A DNA stretch of 64,000 nucleotides from Lachnospiraceae bacterium (GTDB lineage Bacteria; Bacillota; Clostridia; Lachnospirales; Lachnospiraceae): NCBI GenBank assembly GCA_015057325.1, contig SVEQ01000004.1:204816-268815 (forward strand), given 5' to 3'. A program made the position numbers and the translations under genes. The notes under the pieces are model-generated. The model worked only from the letters and a program-made list of their open reading frames with translations, did not search any database and was not told where the DNA came from. Below, piece after piece: positions 43,969 through 53,564 of this stretch. Position 1 is the first letter of the stretch, and each line of letters opens with the position of its first letter.

Positions 43969-44000
43969 TAAAAAACCCCATCTAAAAGATGGGGTTTTTA
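43969..44000 (-). terminator. Terminator after the IspH-S1 gene
   Basis: The stem CCCCATC/GATGGGG has a TAAAA loop and T-rich trailer on the minus strand, eight bases past the gene stop at 44008. Confidence 0.9.
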
Positions 44001-44007
44001 ATTCTAA

Positions 44008-45966
44008 TTACTCCTCTGAATCAGCAACTTCTGCCTCTTCAACAGGTGCTTCCTCTACAGGCTCCTCTGCAGCAGGCTCATCCGGAAGCAAAGCCTTGAT
44101 ACTTAAGCTAATCTTCTTCTCTTCAATCTTGCAATCAACAACCTTAACTTCAACTTCCTGACCTACAGAAAGAACACTTGAAGGCTTCTCGATATGCTCT
44201 CTTGCAATTTGAGAAACATGAAGTAATGCATCAACACCTGGCTCTAACTCAACAAATGCACCGAAGTCTGTCATTCTTGCAACACGTCCTGTTACAACAT
44301 TACCAACAGCATACTTCTCGCCTGCATTTAACCAAGGATTTGAATCCTCAAACTTAAGTGAAAGAGCAATCTTCTCGCCCTGAATATCCTTAATTAATGT
44401 CTTAACAGTATCGCCAACCTTGAATAACTTTTTAGGATTGTCAACTCTGCCCCAAGACATCTCTGAGATATGAAGAAGTCCGTCTGCTCCACCGAGGTCG
44501 ATAAATGCACCAAAATCTGTTACATTCTTAACTGTTCCCTCTACTGTATCACCAACATTAATTCTTGCGAATAACTCTTCCTTAGCAGCCTTCTTCTCAG
44601 CCTCAACCAATACCTTACGGTTACCAATAATTCTTCTCTTTCTAGGATTGAACTCTGTAAGTTTGAACTCAATCTCCTGATCCTTATACTTTGTAAGGTC
44701 TTTCTCAAATGTATCTGAAACAAGACTTGCAGGAATAAATACTCTTGCTTCACCAACAGTAACACCTAAACCACCGTCAACAACAGAAGTAACAACACCT
44801 TTAAGGATCTCTTCGTTATTAAACGCTTCCTCTAACTGCTCATTAGCCTTCTCTGCAGCTACTCTCTTAACTGAAAGGAGTACCTGTCCGTCACCATCAT
44901 TTGTCTTAACAACCTTAGCCTCGATAACGTCATCAACATGAACCTTATCCTTAAGTGATACGTTAGGGTCGTTAGAGAATTCGTTCTTTGTAATAATTCC
45001 GTCTGCTTTGTAATTGATGTTAAGAATAATCTCATCGTCCTTAACGTCGATTACTGTTCCTTTCACAATCTTGCCCGGGCTGATTCTACTTTCTTCAGCC
45101 AAGCTCTCTTCAAACATCTTTCCAAAATCGTCTGCCATGCTACCATGAACCTCCTTAATAATTTGATTTGGGGTAGACGCCCCTGCTGTAATACCTACCC
45201 TATCAACGGATTCAAAAGTAGCCAAATCCAAGTCAACGAGTGTCTGAATATAGTAAGTATTTGCACATTCTTTTTTGCTGATGTCATATAACTTTTGAGT
45301 ATTAGAACTACTCTTTCCGCCAATGACAATCATAGCATCCACCTGCTTCGCAATGGAAGCCGCTTCTTTCTGCCGCTCCGCTGTTGCATTGCAAATAGTA
45401 TTATAAACGGTTACATTATAACCTTTTTTATCAAATATTTCAACTATCTTATTGAATTTTGTATGATTAAATGTTGTCTGGGCAACGACAGAAAGTTCAA
45501 TCTCCGTGTCAGATGTAAAATTTTCGGCCTCTTCAATTGTTTCTAAAACAATCGGTTCATTGTTGCACCAACCGCATATGCCCTGTACTTCAGGGTGCTT
45601 TCTACTGCCTATTATAATAATCTGTCTTCCATCCCTGCTATCTTTATCGACAATATTATGTATTTTCTTAACAAAAGGACACGTTGCATCGACTAATTCA
45701 AGATTTTTTTCTTGTATTATATCGTAAATGCTTCTCTCAACTCCATGTGAACGTATTATGACTGTTCCCTTGTCAAGATTGTTTAATTCATCAATACTAT
45801 TGATAACATTTATTCCTTTCGATTCCAAATCCTTAACAACTTCTTCATTATGGATTATGGGACCGTATGTATATACATTTTCTTTTCCTGCCTGTTCATA
45901 CGCTGTGTCCACTGCACGTTTGACACCAAAGCAGAAACCGGCTGTCTTTGCAAGAATTACTTCCAT
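44008..45966 (-). CDS. ispH: Fused HMBPP reductase (IspH/LytB) and ribosomal protein S1
   Basis: The N-terminal part (about residues 1-280) is IspH, which makes IPP and DMAPP in the last DXP step. Its iron-sulfur cysteines lie in AKTAGFCFGVKRAVDTAYEQ, DATCPFVKKIHNIV and NTICNATAERQKEA. The remainder holds four S1 RNA-binding repeats (such as KGTVIDVKDDEIILNINYKA, EGTVKNVTDFGAFIDLGGAD, TGRVARMTDFGAFVELEPGV). It ends in an acidic tail. This IspH-S1 fusion is known in clostridia. The single reading frame shows a real fusion. It links isoprenoid synthesis with translation, though whether the domains act together is unknown. Confidence 0.97.
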   Translation of the reverse strand: MEVILAKTAGFCFGVKRAVDTAYEQAGKENVYTYGPIIHNEEVVKDLESKGINVINSIDELNNLDKGTVIIRSHGVERSIYDIIQEKNLELVDATCPFVKKIHNIVDKDSRDGRQIIIIGSRKHPEVQGICGWCNNEPIVLETIEEAENFTSDTEIELSVVAQTTFNHTKFNKIVEIFDKKGYNVTVYNTICNATAERQKEAASIAKQVDAMIVIGGKSSSNTQKLYDISKKECANTYYIQTLVDLDLATFESVDRVGITAGASTPNQIIKEVHGSMADDFGKMFEESLAEESRISPGKIVKGTVIDVKDDEIILNINYKADGIITKNEFSNDPNVSLKDKVHVDDVIEAKVVKTNDGDGQVLLSVKRVAAEKANEQLEEAFNNEEILKGVVTSVVDGGLGVTVGEARVFIPASLVSDTFEKDLTKYKDQEIEFKLTEFNPRKRRIIGNRKVLVEAEKKAAKEELFARINVGDTVEGTVKNVTDFGAFIDLGGADGLLHISEMSWGRVDNPKKLFKVGDTVKTLIKDIQGEKIALSLKFEDSNPWLNAGEKYAVGNVVTGRVARMTDFGAFVELEPGVDALLHVSQIAREHIEKPSSVLSVGQEVEVKVVDCKIEEKKISLSIKALLPDEPAAEEPVEEAPVEEAEVADSEE

Positions 45967-46035
45967 TTATTCTCCTTCATAAAAACCGCCAAACCAGCAA
46001 TTAATTATAATAAAATAATGTGAAATATATGTGAT

Positions 46036-46695
46036 TTATTTTGCTTTTGCGTGTGACATTATCGTCTCTACAACCTCGTCAATAGTCATATATGAACTGT
46101 CAACAAGTATTGCATCATCGGCCTGTTTAAGAGGCGCTATATCACGCGTCATATCGCGTTCATCACGCTCAATAATATCCGCTTTGATTTTCTCAAAATC
46201 TGCCGTCTCACCCTTTTCTGTCAACTCTTTGTAACGACGATTTGCACGTTCATCTGCTGAAGCGGTAAGATAAATTTTGGTTTCAGCATTAGGCAATACA
46301 TTAGTTCCAATGTCGCGTCCATCCATTACGACATTATGCTCTACTGCCATATTACGTTGTATGTCAAGAAGTGCGGCTCTAACCGGTGCTTTTGCCGATG
46401 ACTTTGAAGCCATATTACCGGTTTCTTCAGTTCTAAGATATGGAGTAACATTTTCACCATTCATATATACCTGCTGAACGCCATCCTCATACTTAATCTC
46501 AATTTGCATTTTTGAGCATGAATCGGTAAGAGCCTTCTCATCCTCAATATTAACATTAGTTCTTACTAGTTCATACGCAATAGCACGATACATCGCACCT
46601 GTATCAACATAAATATAATCTAATTTCTTAGCCACCAACTTTGCTATGGTACTTTTGCCTGCTCCTGCAGGTCCGTCAATTGCAATACTTGCCAT
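46036..46695 (-). CDS. cmk: Cytidylate kinase
   Basis: Cmk phosphorylates CMP and dCMP. The 219-residue protein begins MASIAIDGPAGAGKSTIAKL (Walker A). It has YVDTGAMYRAIAYE, DGRDIGTNVLPNAETKIYLT and RRYKELTEKGE. I start at 46695 with GGAGGAT upstream rather than 46743. It precedes the IspH-S1 gene on the same strand, an order often seen in Clostridia. Confidence 0.97.
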   Translation of the reverse strand: MASIAIDGPAGAGKSTIAKLVAKKLDYIYVDTGAMYRAIAYELVRTNVNIEDEKALTDSCSKMQIEIKYEDGVQQVYMNGENVTPYLRTEETGNMASKSSAKAPVRAALLDIQRNMAVEHNVVMDGRDIGTNVLPNAETKIYLTASADERANRRYKELTEKGETADFEKIKADIIERDERDMTRDIAPLKQADDAILVDSSYMTIDEVVETIMSHAKAK

Positions 46696-46767
46696 AATAA
46701 TATCCTCCGTATTTGTACGCCAAAATATGCTTGAGTATAACATATTTTTGATTTATATACAACGCGC

Positions 46768-47532
46768 TCATTTTGTCATCCCTGTCCACTCATATATTAC
46801 ACCGTACCACTCTCTGACAAAATATGTTGAGAACAACCACCAATGAGTATGCGCCGGTACAGCACTTGGTTTAATATCAAGCTTTTCAGCAACCTTAAAT
46901 GCACGATATTCATGAAACTCGTTTGTAACAATCGCAACATTTTCATTAAGTCCATTCTCTTTAATTATATCCAATGAATATTGAAGATTCTCTCTTGTAG
47001 ATGTCGATTGATCCTCCATATAAAGTCTGTCGGCAGATACACCATGCTCCACAAGATAGTTATACATACAAAGCGCTTCGCTGATACCTTCATCATCACC
47101 CTTGCCACCGGATAATACACATACAGCATTATCATGTTCGTCAAGATATTGTTTTGCTGCAATAAGGCGTTCAGTAAGCATAAGGCTTGGGCTTGTTCCT
47201 TTAACCTGGCACCCCAGAACAACGAGCGTCTCGTCACCTTTGGGCGTAGTTGAACACGCCTTAAAAATAAATATTGAAATAATAATTGCTAAACCAACAG
47301 CTATCCCTGCAACAAAAGCAACAACTAACAAAAATGCTTTTCCCAAAGTCATCAGCCATATATTAGAAATCAACTTATTAACTGCATTAAAAAACAATGC
47401 ATATATCAACAATATCATTCCAATTAATAATCCAGTTGCATTGCCAAGATTAACTATTCGATACATTACAACAGGCGGAATAAATAAAACAAAACATACT
47501 ATTCCAATTAACAAACACAATACTCTTGTCAT
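46768..47532 (-). CDS. YdcF/ElyC (DUF218) family membrane protein
   Basis: The 254-residue product has several N-terminal membrane spans (residues 1-90). A DUF218 domain follows: TLVVLGCQVKGTSPSLMLTE, VCVLSGGKGDDEGISEA, EDQSTSTRENLQYSLDI, VAIVTNEFHEYRAFKVAEKL and AVPAHTHWW. Relatives act in envelope or lipid-carrier metabolism; ElyC affects wall assembly. The specific role here is unknown. It is 36 bases after the flavoprotein gene. Confidence 0.88.
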   Translation of the reverse strand: MTRVLCLLIGIVCFVLFIPPVVMYRIVNLGNATGLLIGMILLIYALFFNAVNKLISNIWLMTLGKAFLLVVAFVAGIAVGLAIIISIFIFKACSTTPKGDETLVVLGCQVKGTSPSLMLTERLIAAKQYLDEHDNAVCVLSGGKGDDEGISEALCMYNYLVEHGVSADRLYMEDQSTSTRENLQYSLDIIKENGLNENVAIVTNEFHEYRAFKVAEKLDIKPSAVPAHTHWWLFSTYFVREWYGVIYEWTGMTK

Positions 47533-47567
47533 TTACTTATATATAGCTCCTTATAAATGATTCAAAA

Positions 47568-48857
47568 TTACCCAACCGAGTTTCCGGCAAGATAAGCCGT
47601 AGACCACGCAACCTGAAGGTTAAAGCCACCTGTTAATGCATCAACGTCAAGCACCTCTCCGGCAAAATATAATCCCTTAACCTTTTTTGATTCCATAGTA
47701 CCGGGATCAATTTCCTTAACGTTAACTCCACCTTTGGTAATTATTGCTTCATCCCATCCACGAAGGCCTGTTACATGAACACGCAAATCTTTGATAGACT
47801 CACCTAATTTCTTTCGTTCTTCTTTTGTAATCTCGGCAATCTTCTTCTCTCCGTCGAGCCCGCTATAATCAATTACAACAGGAATCAATGCCTTTAACAA
47901 AAGCTTATCAAGACTATTGCTAAGCTGCTTATTCTTAAACAATTCAAAATCTCTAAGTATTCTTTCATCAAGCTGTTTTTCTGAAAGTGCAGGTTTTAAA
48001 TCAATTGATACCTCAATATTCCTACCAAGATATTTGTGTATATATGCACTTGCCTTAATAATCATTGGCCCGCTGACGCCAAAGTGTGTAAAAAGCATCT
48101 CGCCAAAGTCATCAAAAATCTTCTTTTCTTTCCCTTTATCATCCTTAACAAATATTGAAATACCAACATTCTTAAGTGCAACACCCATAATATCACTGCA
48201 CCATTTTTCTTTCACTTCAAAGGGAACAAGTGAAGGTTGTGCCTTAATTACACTATGTCCCGCACTTTGTGCAAAACGATAACCTGAATCAGAAGCACCT
48301 GTTCTCGGGTAAGAGACACCACCTGTCGTAACAATAATTTTGTCCGCGGTTAATTTGCATTTCTTATTGCTGCTATTATTTTTTCTGTTCTTTTCGTTAT
48401 CATTTATTTTTTCTTGAATTATAACGCCACACAAAACATCATTCTCTATAACAAGCTCATCCGCTTTGGTATTAAGCCTAATATCCACATTTAATCTATT
48501 AAGTTCTTTCTCCAATGCTTTGATAACATCCGAAGAATGATCCGATTCAGGAAATACACGATTTCCTCGTTCAACCTTATATCGAAGTCCTAATTCCTCA
48601 AAAAAATCCATAACCTGCTGATTGGAAAAGGAATAGAAAGAACTGTACATGAACTTGGAGTTAGTAACAACATTACCAAACAAATCCTCAATGTCACAGG
48701 CATTGGTGAAATTGCATCTTCCCTTACCTGTAATAAAGAGTTTCTTTCCAAGCTTTTCATTTTGTTCAATCAATATTACATTATTATCATTTCTGGCAGC
48801 CCAAATCGCAGCCATCATTCCGGCAGCACCGCCGCCTATTACAATTACTGTGTTCAA
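47568..48857 (-). CDS. Flavoprotein of the HI0933/BaiN family
   Basis: The 429-residue protein has the FAD dinucleotide fold (VIVIGGGAAGMMAAIWAARN, with Glu in NVILIEQNEKLGKKLFITGK). It also has family motifs GRCNFTNA, TGGVSYPRTGASDSGYRFAQ and the C-terminal LYFAGEVLDVDALTGGFNLQ. The biochemical role of the family is poorly set, although one member acts in bile-acid reduction. The start is TTG at 48857 with GAGG upstream, directly abutting the stop of the next gene upstream. Confidence 0.92.
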   Translation of the reverse strand: MNTVIVIGGGAAGMMAAIWAARNDNNVILIEQNEKLGKKLFITGKGRCNFTNACDIEDLFGNVVTNSKFMYSSFYSFSNQQVMDFFEELGLRYKVERGNRVFPESDHSSDVIKALEKELNRLNVDIRLNTKADELVIENDVLCGVIIQEKINDNEKNRKNNSSNKKCKLTADKIIVTTGGVSYPRTGASDSGYRFAQSAGHSVIKAQPSLVPFEVKEKWCSDIMGVALKNVGISIFVKDDKGKEKKIFDDFGEMLFTHFGVSGPMIIKASAYIHKYLGRNIEVSIDLKPALSEKQLDERILRDFELFKNKQLSNSLDKLLLKALIPVVIDYSGLDGEKKIAEITKEERKKLGESIKDLRVHVTGLRGWDEAIITKGGVNVKEIDPGTMESKKVKGLYFAGEVLDVDALTGGFNLQVAWSTAYLAGNSVG

Positions 48858-49490
48858 TTATTTATCCTCGCATTTATTTGTAGCAAAAACATCAATTAGA
48901 GTTAAATATTTTTTTCTTTCACCAACTATTATATAGCAAAAAGAATTATTGCTTAAAAAATCATTACCAATATTTAAAATAATTGATTTTATTACTAATT
49001 TACATTGTTTATAATCGAAATAAATTATACTAGCCTCTTTACTGCTTCCATATTGCGTGCTCAAGAATCTAACATCTAAACAATATGCATTTATTATATA
49101 TCTTTTTTTGCATGAATAAAAACGCAGTAAGTCTTTTATCAAAAAAAATAATAATATAATAACCGGTGGCAATAGCAACGCTATAACCAATAATAAAATA
49201 TCATTTTCATTAAATCCTGAAATTATAAAAAATATGAATATAACACATCCAAGAATAAACCAAAAACCGCAAGGTTTAGATATTTCTAAAAAATTCTTTA
49301 TCAAATAACCATGCTCGTTTTTTTTATCAATTAAAGAAATTTTCTGGTTTTCAATTATTTTTTTCTTGGTTTTTTCATCAATACCCTCTAAGAGTTTATT
49401 ATCAATATGACGTCTATATATTTTTTTACATATAATAAATAATAATATAACCGAAAAAAATAATATTAAATATAAAAATTCTCTTAACAT
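48858..49490 (-). CDS. Membrane protein of unknown function
   Basis: The 210-residue product has an N-terminal membrane span (REFLYLILFFSVILLFIICK), a cytoplasmic basic segment, and two adjacent spans in its centre (FWFILGCVIFIFFIISGF and LLLVIALLLPPVIILLFFLI). A beta-rich tail follows. It is very AT-rich with many Ile and Lys codons, unlike its neighbours. I start at the ATG at 49490, as the longer frame to 49538 enters the terminator. No family is recognised. It abuts the flavoprotein start. Confidence 0.68.
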   Translation of the reverse strand: MLREFLYLILFFSVILLFIICKKIYRRHIDNKLLEGIDEKTKKKIIENQKISLIDKKNEHGYLIKNFLEISKPCGFWFILGCVIFIFFIISGFNENDILLLVIALLLPPVIILLFFLIKDLLRFYSCKKRYIINAYCLDVRFLSTQYGSSKEASIIYFDYKQCKLVIKSIILNIGNDFLSNNSFCYIIVGERKKYLTLIDVFATNKCEDK

Positions 49491-49510
49491 TTTCACCCGC
49501 TTCTTATCAC

Positions 49511-49562
49511 AAAAAAGACGAAACGCCGAAACATGCATAATAGCACTTTCCAGCGTTTCGTT
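49511..49562 (-). terminator. Terminator of the decarboxylase operon
   Basis: The 9-bp stem ACGAAACGC/GCGTTTCGT encloses a 26-nt loop and is followed by CTTTTTT on the minus strand, 13 bases past the oadA-like stop. Confidence 0.75.
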
Positions 49563-49574
49563 TGTTATAATAAT

Positions 49575-51017
49575 TTATACTGGATAAACTCCGTTCTCTG
49601 TATCTGCAACAGAAGCATCAACCTTAGTCTGCTGCGCCTCACGATACTTGAAGAAATCAGTTGCAACCTGAGGGAACAATGCATACGAAAGTACGTCCTC
49701 ATCCTGCTGCTTGTACTGAGCAACTTCTTTCTCAAGTTTCTCAAGCTGTGGCTCGATATCATCAGCCGGACGATAAGTAATCGGCTTATCCATTCCAAGT
49801 GCATCAAGAGCTTTCTTCTGAACTTCAGGGTTCATAGGCTTAACAGTCTGTCCGTATTTTCCAACCAAAAGATCTCTTGACTCTTTTGTCATCTGCTTAT
49901 ATCTTTCACCAAGAACAACATTAAGCACTGCCTGAGTACCAACGATCTGTGATGAAGGTGTAACAAGCGGTGGTTCGCCGAAGTCCTTACGTACACGAGG
50001 TACTTCCTCAAGAACTTCATCGAACTTGTCCTCCTGCTTCATTTCTTTAAGCTGTGATACAAGGTTTGAAAGCATACCACCAGGTACCTGGTAAAGAAGT
50101 GTCTTAATATTAACACCCATTACCTTAGGACTAAGAAGTCCTGACTCTAACCACTCCTCACGAAGCGGACGGAAATGATCAGCGATTTCAGCAAGTAACT
50201 TCTGATCAAGACCCGGATCAAATGGTGTACCTTCAAATGTCTTAGCCATAACCTCTGTAGCCGGCTGAGAAGTACCAAGTGCAAGTGGTGACATTGCTGT
50301 ATCGATAACATCACATCCTGCCTCTACAGCCTTCAAATATGTCATTGAAGCAACACCTGAAGTGTAGTGTGTATGAAGCTGGATAGGAAGGTCTGTTCCT
50401 GCCTTAAGCGCCTGAACAAGCTCTGTAGCCTTGTTAGGAACAAGAAGTCCAGCCATATCTTTGATACAGATTGAGTTAGCACCCATATCCTCTATCTTCT
50501 TAGCCATATCTTTCCAATAATCCATTGTGTAAGCATCTCCCAATGTATATGAAAGAGCTACCTGTGCATGACCATTTTCTTTATTAGCAGCCTTAACAGC
50601 TGTCTCTAAGTTTCTGATATCGTTAAGACAGTCAAAAATACGGATTATATCAATACCGTTAGCAATTGACTTCTGTACGAAATACTCAACTACATCATCA
50701 GAATAAGGGCTGTAACCCAAAATATTCTGTCCACGGAATAACATCTGAAGCTTTGTATTCTTGAAACCATCTTTAAGCTTACGAAGTCTTACCCACGGGT
50801 CTTCCTTTAAGAAACGAAGACATGCGTCAAATGTCGCACCACCCCAGCACTCAACTGAGTGATATCCGACCTTATCCATTTTATCTATTATAGGGAGCAT
50901 CTGCTCTGTTGTCATTCTTGTTGCTATCAAAGACTGATGTGCATCACGAAGAACTGTCTCTGTAATGCCTACAGGCTTAGCAGTAACCTTTGGTGAAGTA
51001 TTATCTTTCTTGCCCAT
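49575..51017 (-). CDS. Oxaloacetate decarboxylase alpha-type carboxyltransferase (OadA)
   Basis: This 480-residue enzyme has the TIM-barrel carboxyltransferase domain of the pyruvate carboxylase/oxaloacetate decarboxylase family (TETVLRDAHQSLIATRMTTE, VECWGGATFDACLRFLKEDP, LFRGQNILGYSPYSDD, LHTHYTSGVASMTYLKAVEA). It also has part of the C-terminal domain, but no biotin segment; biotin is carried by the separate protein at 52224-52595. The start at 51017 has GGAGG eight bases upstream. The ATG at 51032 is part of that site. It is the last gene of a five-gene set. Confidence 0.9.
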   Translation of the reverse strand: MGKKDNTSPKVTAKPVGITETVLRDAHQSLIATRMTTEQMLPIIDKMDKVGYHSVECWGGATFDACLRFLKEDPWVRLRKLKDGFKNTKLQMLFRGQNILGYSPYSDDVVEYFVQKSIANGIDIIRIFDCLNDIRNLETAVKAANKENGHAQVALSYTLGDAYTMDYWKDMAKKIEDMGANSICIKDMAGLLVPNKATELVQALKAGTDLPIQLHTHYTSGVASMTYLKAVEAGCDVIDTAMSPLALGTSQPATEVMAKTFEGTPFDPGLDQKLLAEIADHFRPLREEWLESGLLSPKVMGVNIKTLLYQVPGGMLSNLVSQLKEMKQEDKFDEVLEEVPRVRKDFGEPPLVTPSSQIVGTQAVLNVVLGERYKQMTKESRDLLVGKYGQTVKPMNPEVQKKALDALGMDKPITYRPADDIEPQLEKLEKEVAQYKQQDEDVLSYALFPQVATDFFKYREAQQTKVDASVADTENGVYPV

Positions 51018-51056
51018 TCTTTTATCCTCCATTATTATTATTCAAAATTGCGTTCT

Positions 51057-52187
51057 TTAGAATACTCCGAATATAGCCATAAATGTACCGGCTGCAACTG
51101 CAGTACCAATAACTCCGGCAACGTTAGGTCCCATAGCATGCATTAACAAGAAGTTTGTAGGATCTGCCTCAGAACCAACCTTCTGTGAAACACGAGCTGC
51201 CATAGGTACGGCTGAAACTCCTGCCGAACCGATAAGTGGATTAACCTTACCATGAGTTGCAACGCACATAATCTTACCGAACAATACACCTGCTGCAGTA
51301 CCGATGATAAATGCTACCAAACCAAGTACAACAATCTTAAGTGTAGATACATTAAGGAATGACTGTGCTGTTGTTGTAGCTCCAACTGAAGTACCAAGCA
51401 AGATAACTACGATATACATCAAAGCATTAGAAGCTGTCTCTGTAAGCTGTTTAACAACGCCTGACTCTCTGAATAAGTTACCTAACATAAGCATACCAAC
51501 AAGTGGTGCAGTTGTAGGAAGAATCAAAACTACAACTATTGTAACTACTACAGGGAAAAGAATTCTCTCAAGCTTAGAAACAGGTCTCAACTGCTCCATC
51601 TTGATCTTTCTTTCTTTCTCTGTTGTAAGAAGCTTCATTACAGGTGGCTGAATAACCGGCACAAGTGCCATATAAGAATATGCCGCCACCGCAATAGGTC
51701 CCATAAGAGTTCCACCCATTCCAAGCTTACCTGCAAGGAAGATAGATGTAGGACCATCTGCTCCACCAATGATTGATATAGCTGCTGCTGCCTTATCACC
51801 GAATCCCATAAGGATTGCGAAGAAATAAGCAGAATAGATACCGAACTGAGCTGCTGCACCAAGTAAGAAACTCTTAGGGTTAGCAATCAGCGGTCCAAAA
51901 TCAGTCATCGCACCTACACCCAAGAAAATAAGTGAAGGCAAGATACTGTATTCGTCTAATAAGTAAAAGAAATGTAGCAGTCCACCTTCTGCGATAATGC
52001 CCGGAAACATATTTGCAAGGAGCATACCGAAAGAAATGGGGACAAGCAATAACGGTTCAAAACCGAATTTGATTGCAAGAACAAGGAACACACAAGCAAC
52101 AGCAATCATTACGAAGTTACCCCAGTAAAGATTAGCAAACGCTGTCTGTCCGGCTAAGTTCTGCAATGTATTCAATATATAATCCAT
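51057..52187 (-). CDS. Sodium-pumping decarboxylase beta subunit (OadB/GcdB/MmdB)
   Basis: This subunit carries out decarboxylation of carboxybiotin coupled to Na+ export. The 376-residue protein has about nine membrane segments. Signature regions are LIFLGVGAMTDFGPLIANPK with its conserved Asp, IIGGADGPTSIFLAGKLG, and NPLIGSAGVSAVPMAARVSQ. These include the Asp and Asn-Pro motifs linked to Na+ binding. It lies between the biotin carrier and the OadA-like gene in one operon. Confidence 0.95.
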   Translation of the reverse strand: MDYILNTLQNLAGQTAFANLYWGNFVMIAVACVFLVLAIKFGFEPLLLVPISFGMLLANMFPGIIAEGGLLHFFYLLDEYSILPSLIFLGVGAMTDFGPLIANPKSFLLGAAAQFGIYSAYFFAILMGFGDKAAAAISIIGGADGPTSIFLAGKLGMGGTLMGPIAVAAYSYMALVPVIQPPVMKLLTTEKERKIKMEQLRPVSKLERILFPVVVTIVVVLILPTTAPLVGMLMLGNLFRESGVVKQLTETASNALMYIVVILLGTSVGATTTAQSFLNVSTLKIVVLGLVAFIIGTAAGVLFGKIMCVATHGKVNPLIGSAGVSAVPMAARVSQKVGSEADPTNFLLMHAMGPNVAGVIGTAVAAGTFMAIFGVF

Positions 52188-52223
52188 TGAAACTTCCTCC
52201 TGTTATATTGTGCCCTCTGCAAA

Positions 52224-52595
52224 TTAGTTCAAAGTAGCAAGTGTATCACCGGACTCAACACTATCACCAACACCAACGTTGATTGAAGCAACTGTTCCGT
52301 CCTCTGGAGCTGTAATCTCGTTCTCCATCTTCATAGCCTCAAGAATCATGATAACATCACCCTTCTTAACAGCCTGTCCATTGTTAGCCTTGATTGCAAG
52401 GATCTTACCAGGCATAGGTGAAGCAACCTTAATTGCTCCTGCCGGACCACTAGGTGCTGCTGCCTTAGGTGCTGCAGGAGCTGCTGCTGCAGGTGCTGCA
52501 ACCGGTGCTGCTGCAGGTGCTACTGATCCTGCACCTAACTCTTCTACTGCTACATCATAAGCTGTTCCATTAACTGTAATTCTATAATTTTTCAT
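52224..52595 (-). CDS. Biotin carboxyl carrier protein of the decarboxylase
   Basis: The 123-residue protein has a short N-terminal segment and an Ala/Pro-rich flexible linker (residues about 25-55). A biotinyl domain follows with the target lysine in ILEAMKMENEITAP. It carries carboxyl groups from the carboxyltransferase to the membrane subunit. It sits between the gamma-like lipoprotein and beta subunit genes. Confidence 0.95.
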   Translation of the reverse strand: MKNYRITVNGTAYDVAVEELGAGSVAPAAAPVAAPAAAAPAAPKAAAPSGPAGAIKVASPMPGKILAIKANNGQAVKKGDVIMILEAMKMENEITAPEDGTVASINVGVGDSVESGDTLATLN

Positions 52596-52628
52596 GTTTA
52601 TTTCCTCCTGATTTAACTAATTATCTTA

Positions 52629-53549
52629 TTATCTTCTGGCCTTGCGGATTGAACGAACTATAAGATTATCCGTTCCACCATTTGCCACATTAGCTGCTAC
52701 AACTGCTGCAGTAATTACTGCAACAAGCTCATTATCATTCATTGGTGCGTTTGAAGAAACGCTTGCAACAACATCATTTGAAACAACATCATCTGATGCT
52801 TCAGACTTCTTGTTGCCACGATTAGCCCACCAATTACCTACAGAATCAGCAAGTTTTCCAACTCTCTCAAACTGTCCGATAATAATTGATATAAATATAA
52901 GAACAAGGAATACGGTACCCATACCCATTAAGGTATTGGCTCCCGCCTTACCCATAATCTCTTTTGTTGTGTAATCAGGAGTTACAGTAATTTCCTTAAC
53001 CTTGTAAGGGCTTGCACTCTGTCCTGATATAGCATATGAATACGCTGCTTCCGGATTCTCTTCATAGACAAAAGAATACTGTGCATCTCTGTCTTCGTAA
53101 ACAGCAGTAAGGTTAACAACAACATTACCGTTATTATCCTCTTCTATAGAAGAATCCACTTTGGAAATCATCTCTTCTATCTCTGCCTGCGCTGCATTAT
53201 ATTCTTCCTGTGTCTGTGCAGTTGAAAGTTTTGTCAAATCAACTTTCAAAACGCTTCCGTCTTCTGCACGATATCCGACAAACTCACCACAATCTTCTCT
53301 TGCACTGTCGAAATTGGCAATACCTGTAAGAAGAATCTCAGCCATCGGATTATCTTCCTTCTGGTCTTCAAGATATAAACGATATGCTTCATCGATATTA
53401 TCTATCTGAGATGCCTGATAAATTGTTGAATACATGATATCAGACTCAGTATAATCAAATGATACCTCTTCGACTCCGCTACTGCAGGCCGTCAAACCCA
53501 AAAGGACAGAAAGAACAGCACATAATAAAACTGTCTTCTTTAATTTCAT
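52629..53549 (-). CDS. OadG-type gamma subunit fused to a lipoprotein ectodomain
   Basis: The 306-residue product begins with a lipoprotein signal peptide (LLCAVLSVLLGLTACSSG). An outer domain of about 190 residues follows. A single membrane span comes next (TLMGMGTVFLVLIFISIIIG, about 215-235), with the charged cytoplasmic OadG-like stretch and a Ser/Asn-rich linker after it, and it ends with basic residues (IRKARR). Classic OadG proteins are about 80 residues with a single span. The long lipid-anchored outer domain is unusual but is often seen in this operon type in Clostridia. Its role outside the cell is unknown. Confidence 0.85.
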   Translation of the reverse strand: MKLKKTVLLCAVLSVLLGLTACSSGVEEVSFDYTESDIMYSTIYQASQIDNIDEAYRLYLEDQKEDNPMAEILLTGIANFDSAREDCGEFVGYRAEDGSVLKVDLTKLSTAQTQEEYNAAQAEIEEMISKVDSSIEEDNNGNVVVNLTAVYEDRDAQYSFVYEENPEAAYSYAISGQSASPYKVKEITVTPDYTTKEIMGKAGANTLMGMGTVFLVLIFISIIIGQFERVGKLADSVGNWWANRGNKKSEASDDVVSNDVVASVSSNAPMNDNELVAVITAAVVAANVANGGTDNLIVRSIRKARR

Positions 53550-53564
53550 ATGATACTTTCCTCC

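Noticed and set aside
49575..51017. Full-length biotin-bearing oxaloacetate decarboxylase alpha chain
   Set aside because: The protein ends before any biotinyl domain; the EAMKMEN motif is only in the separate 123-residue protein.
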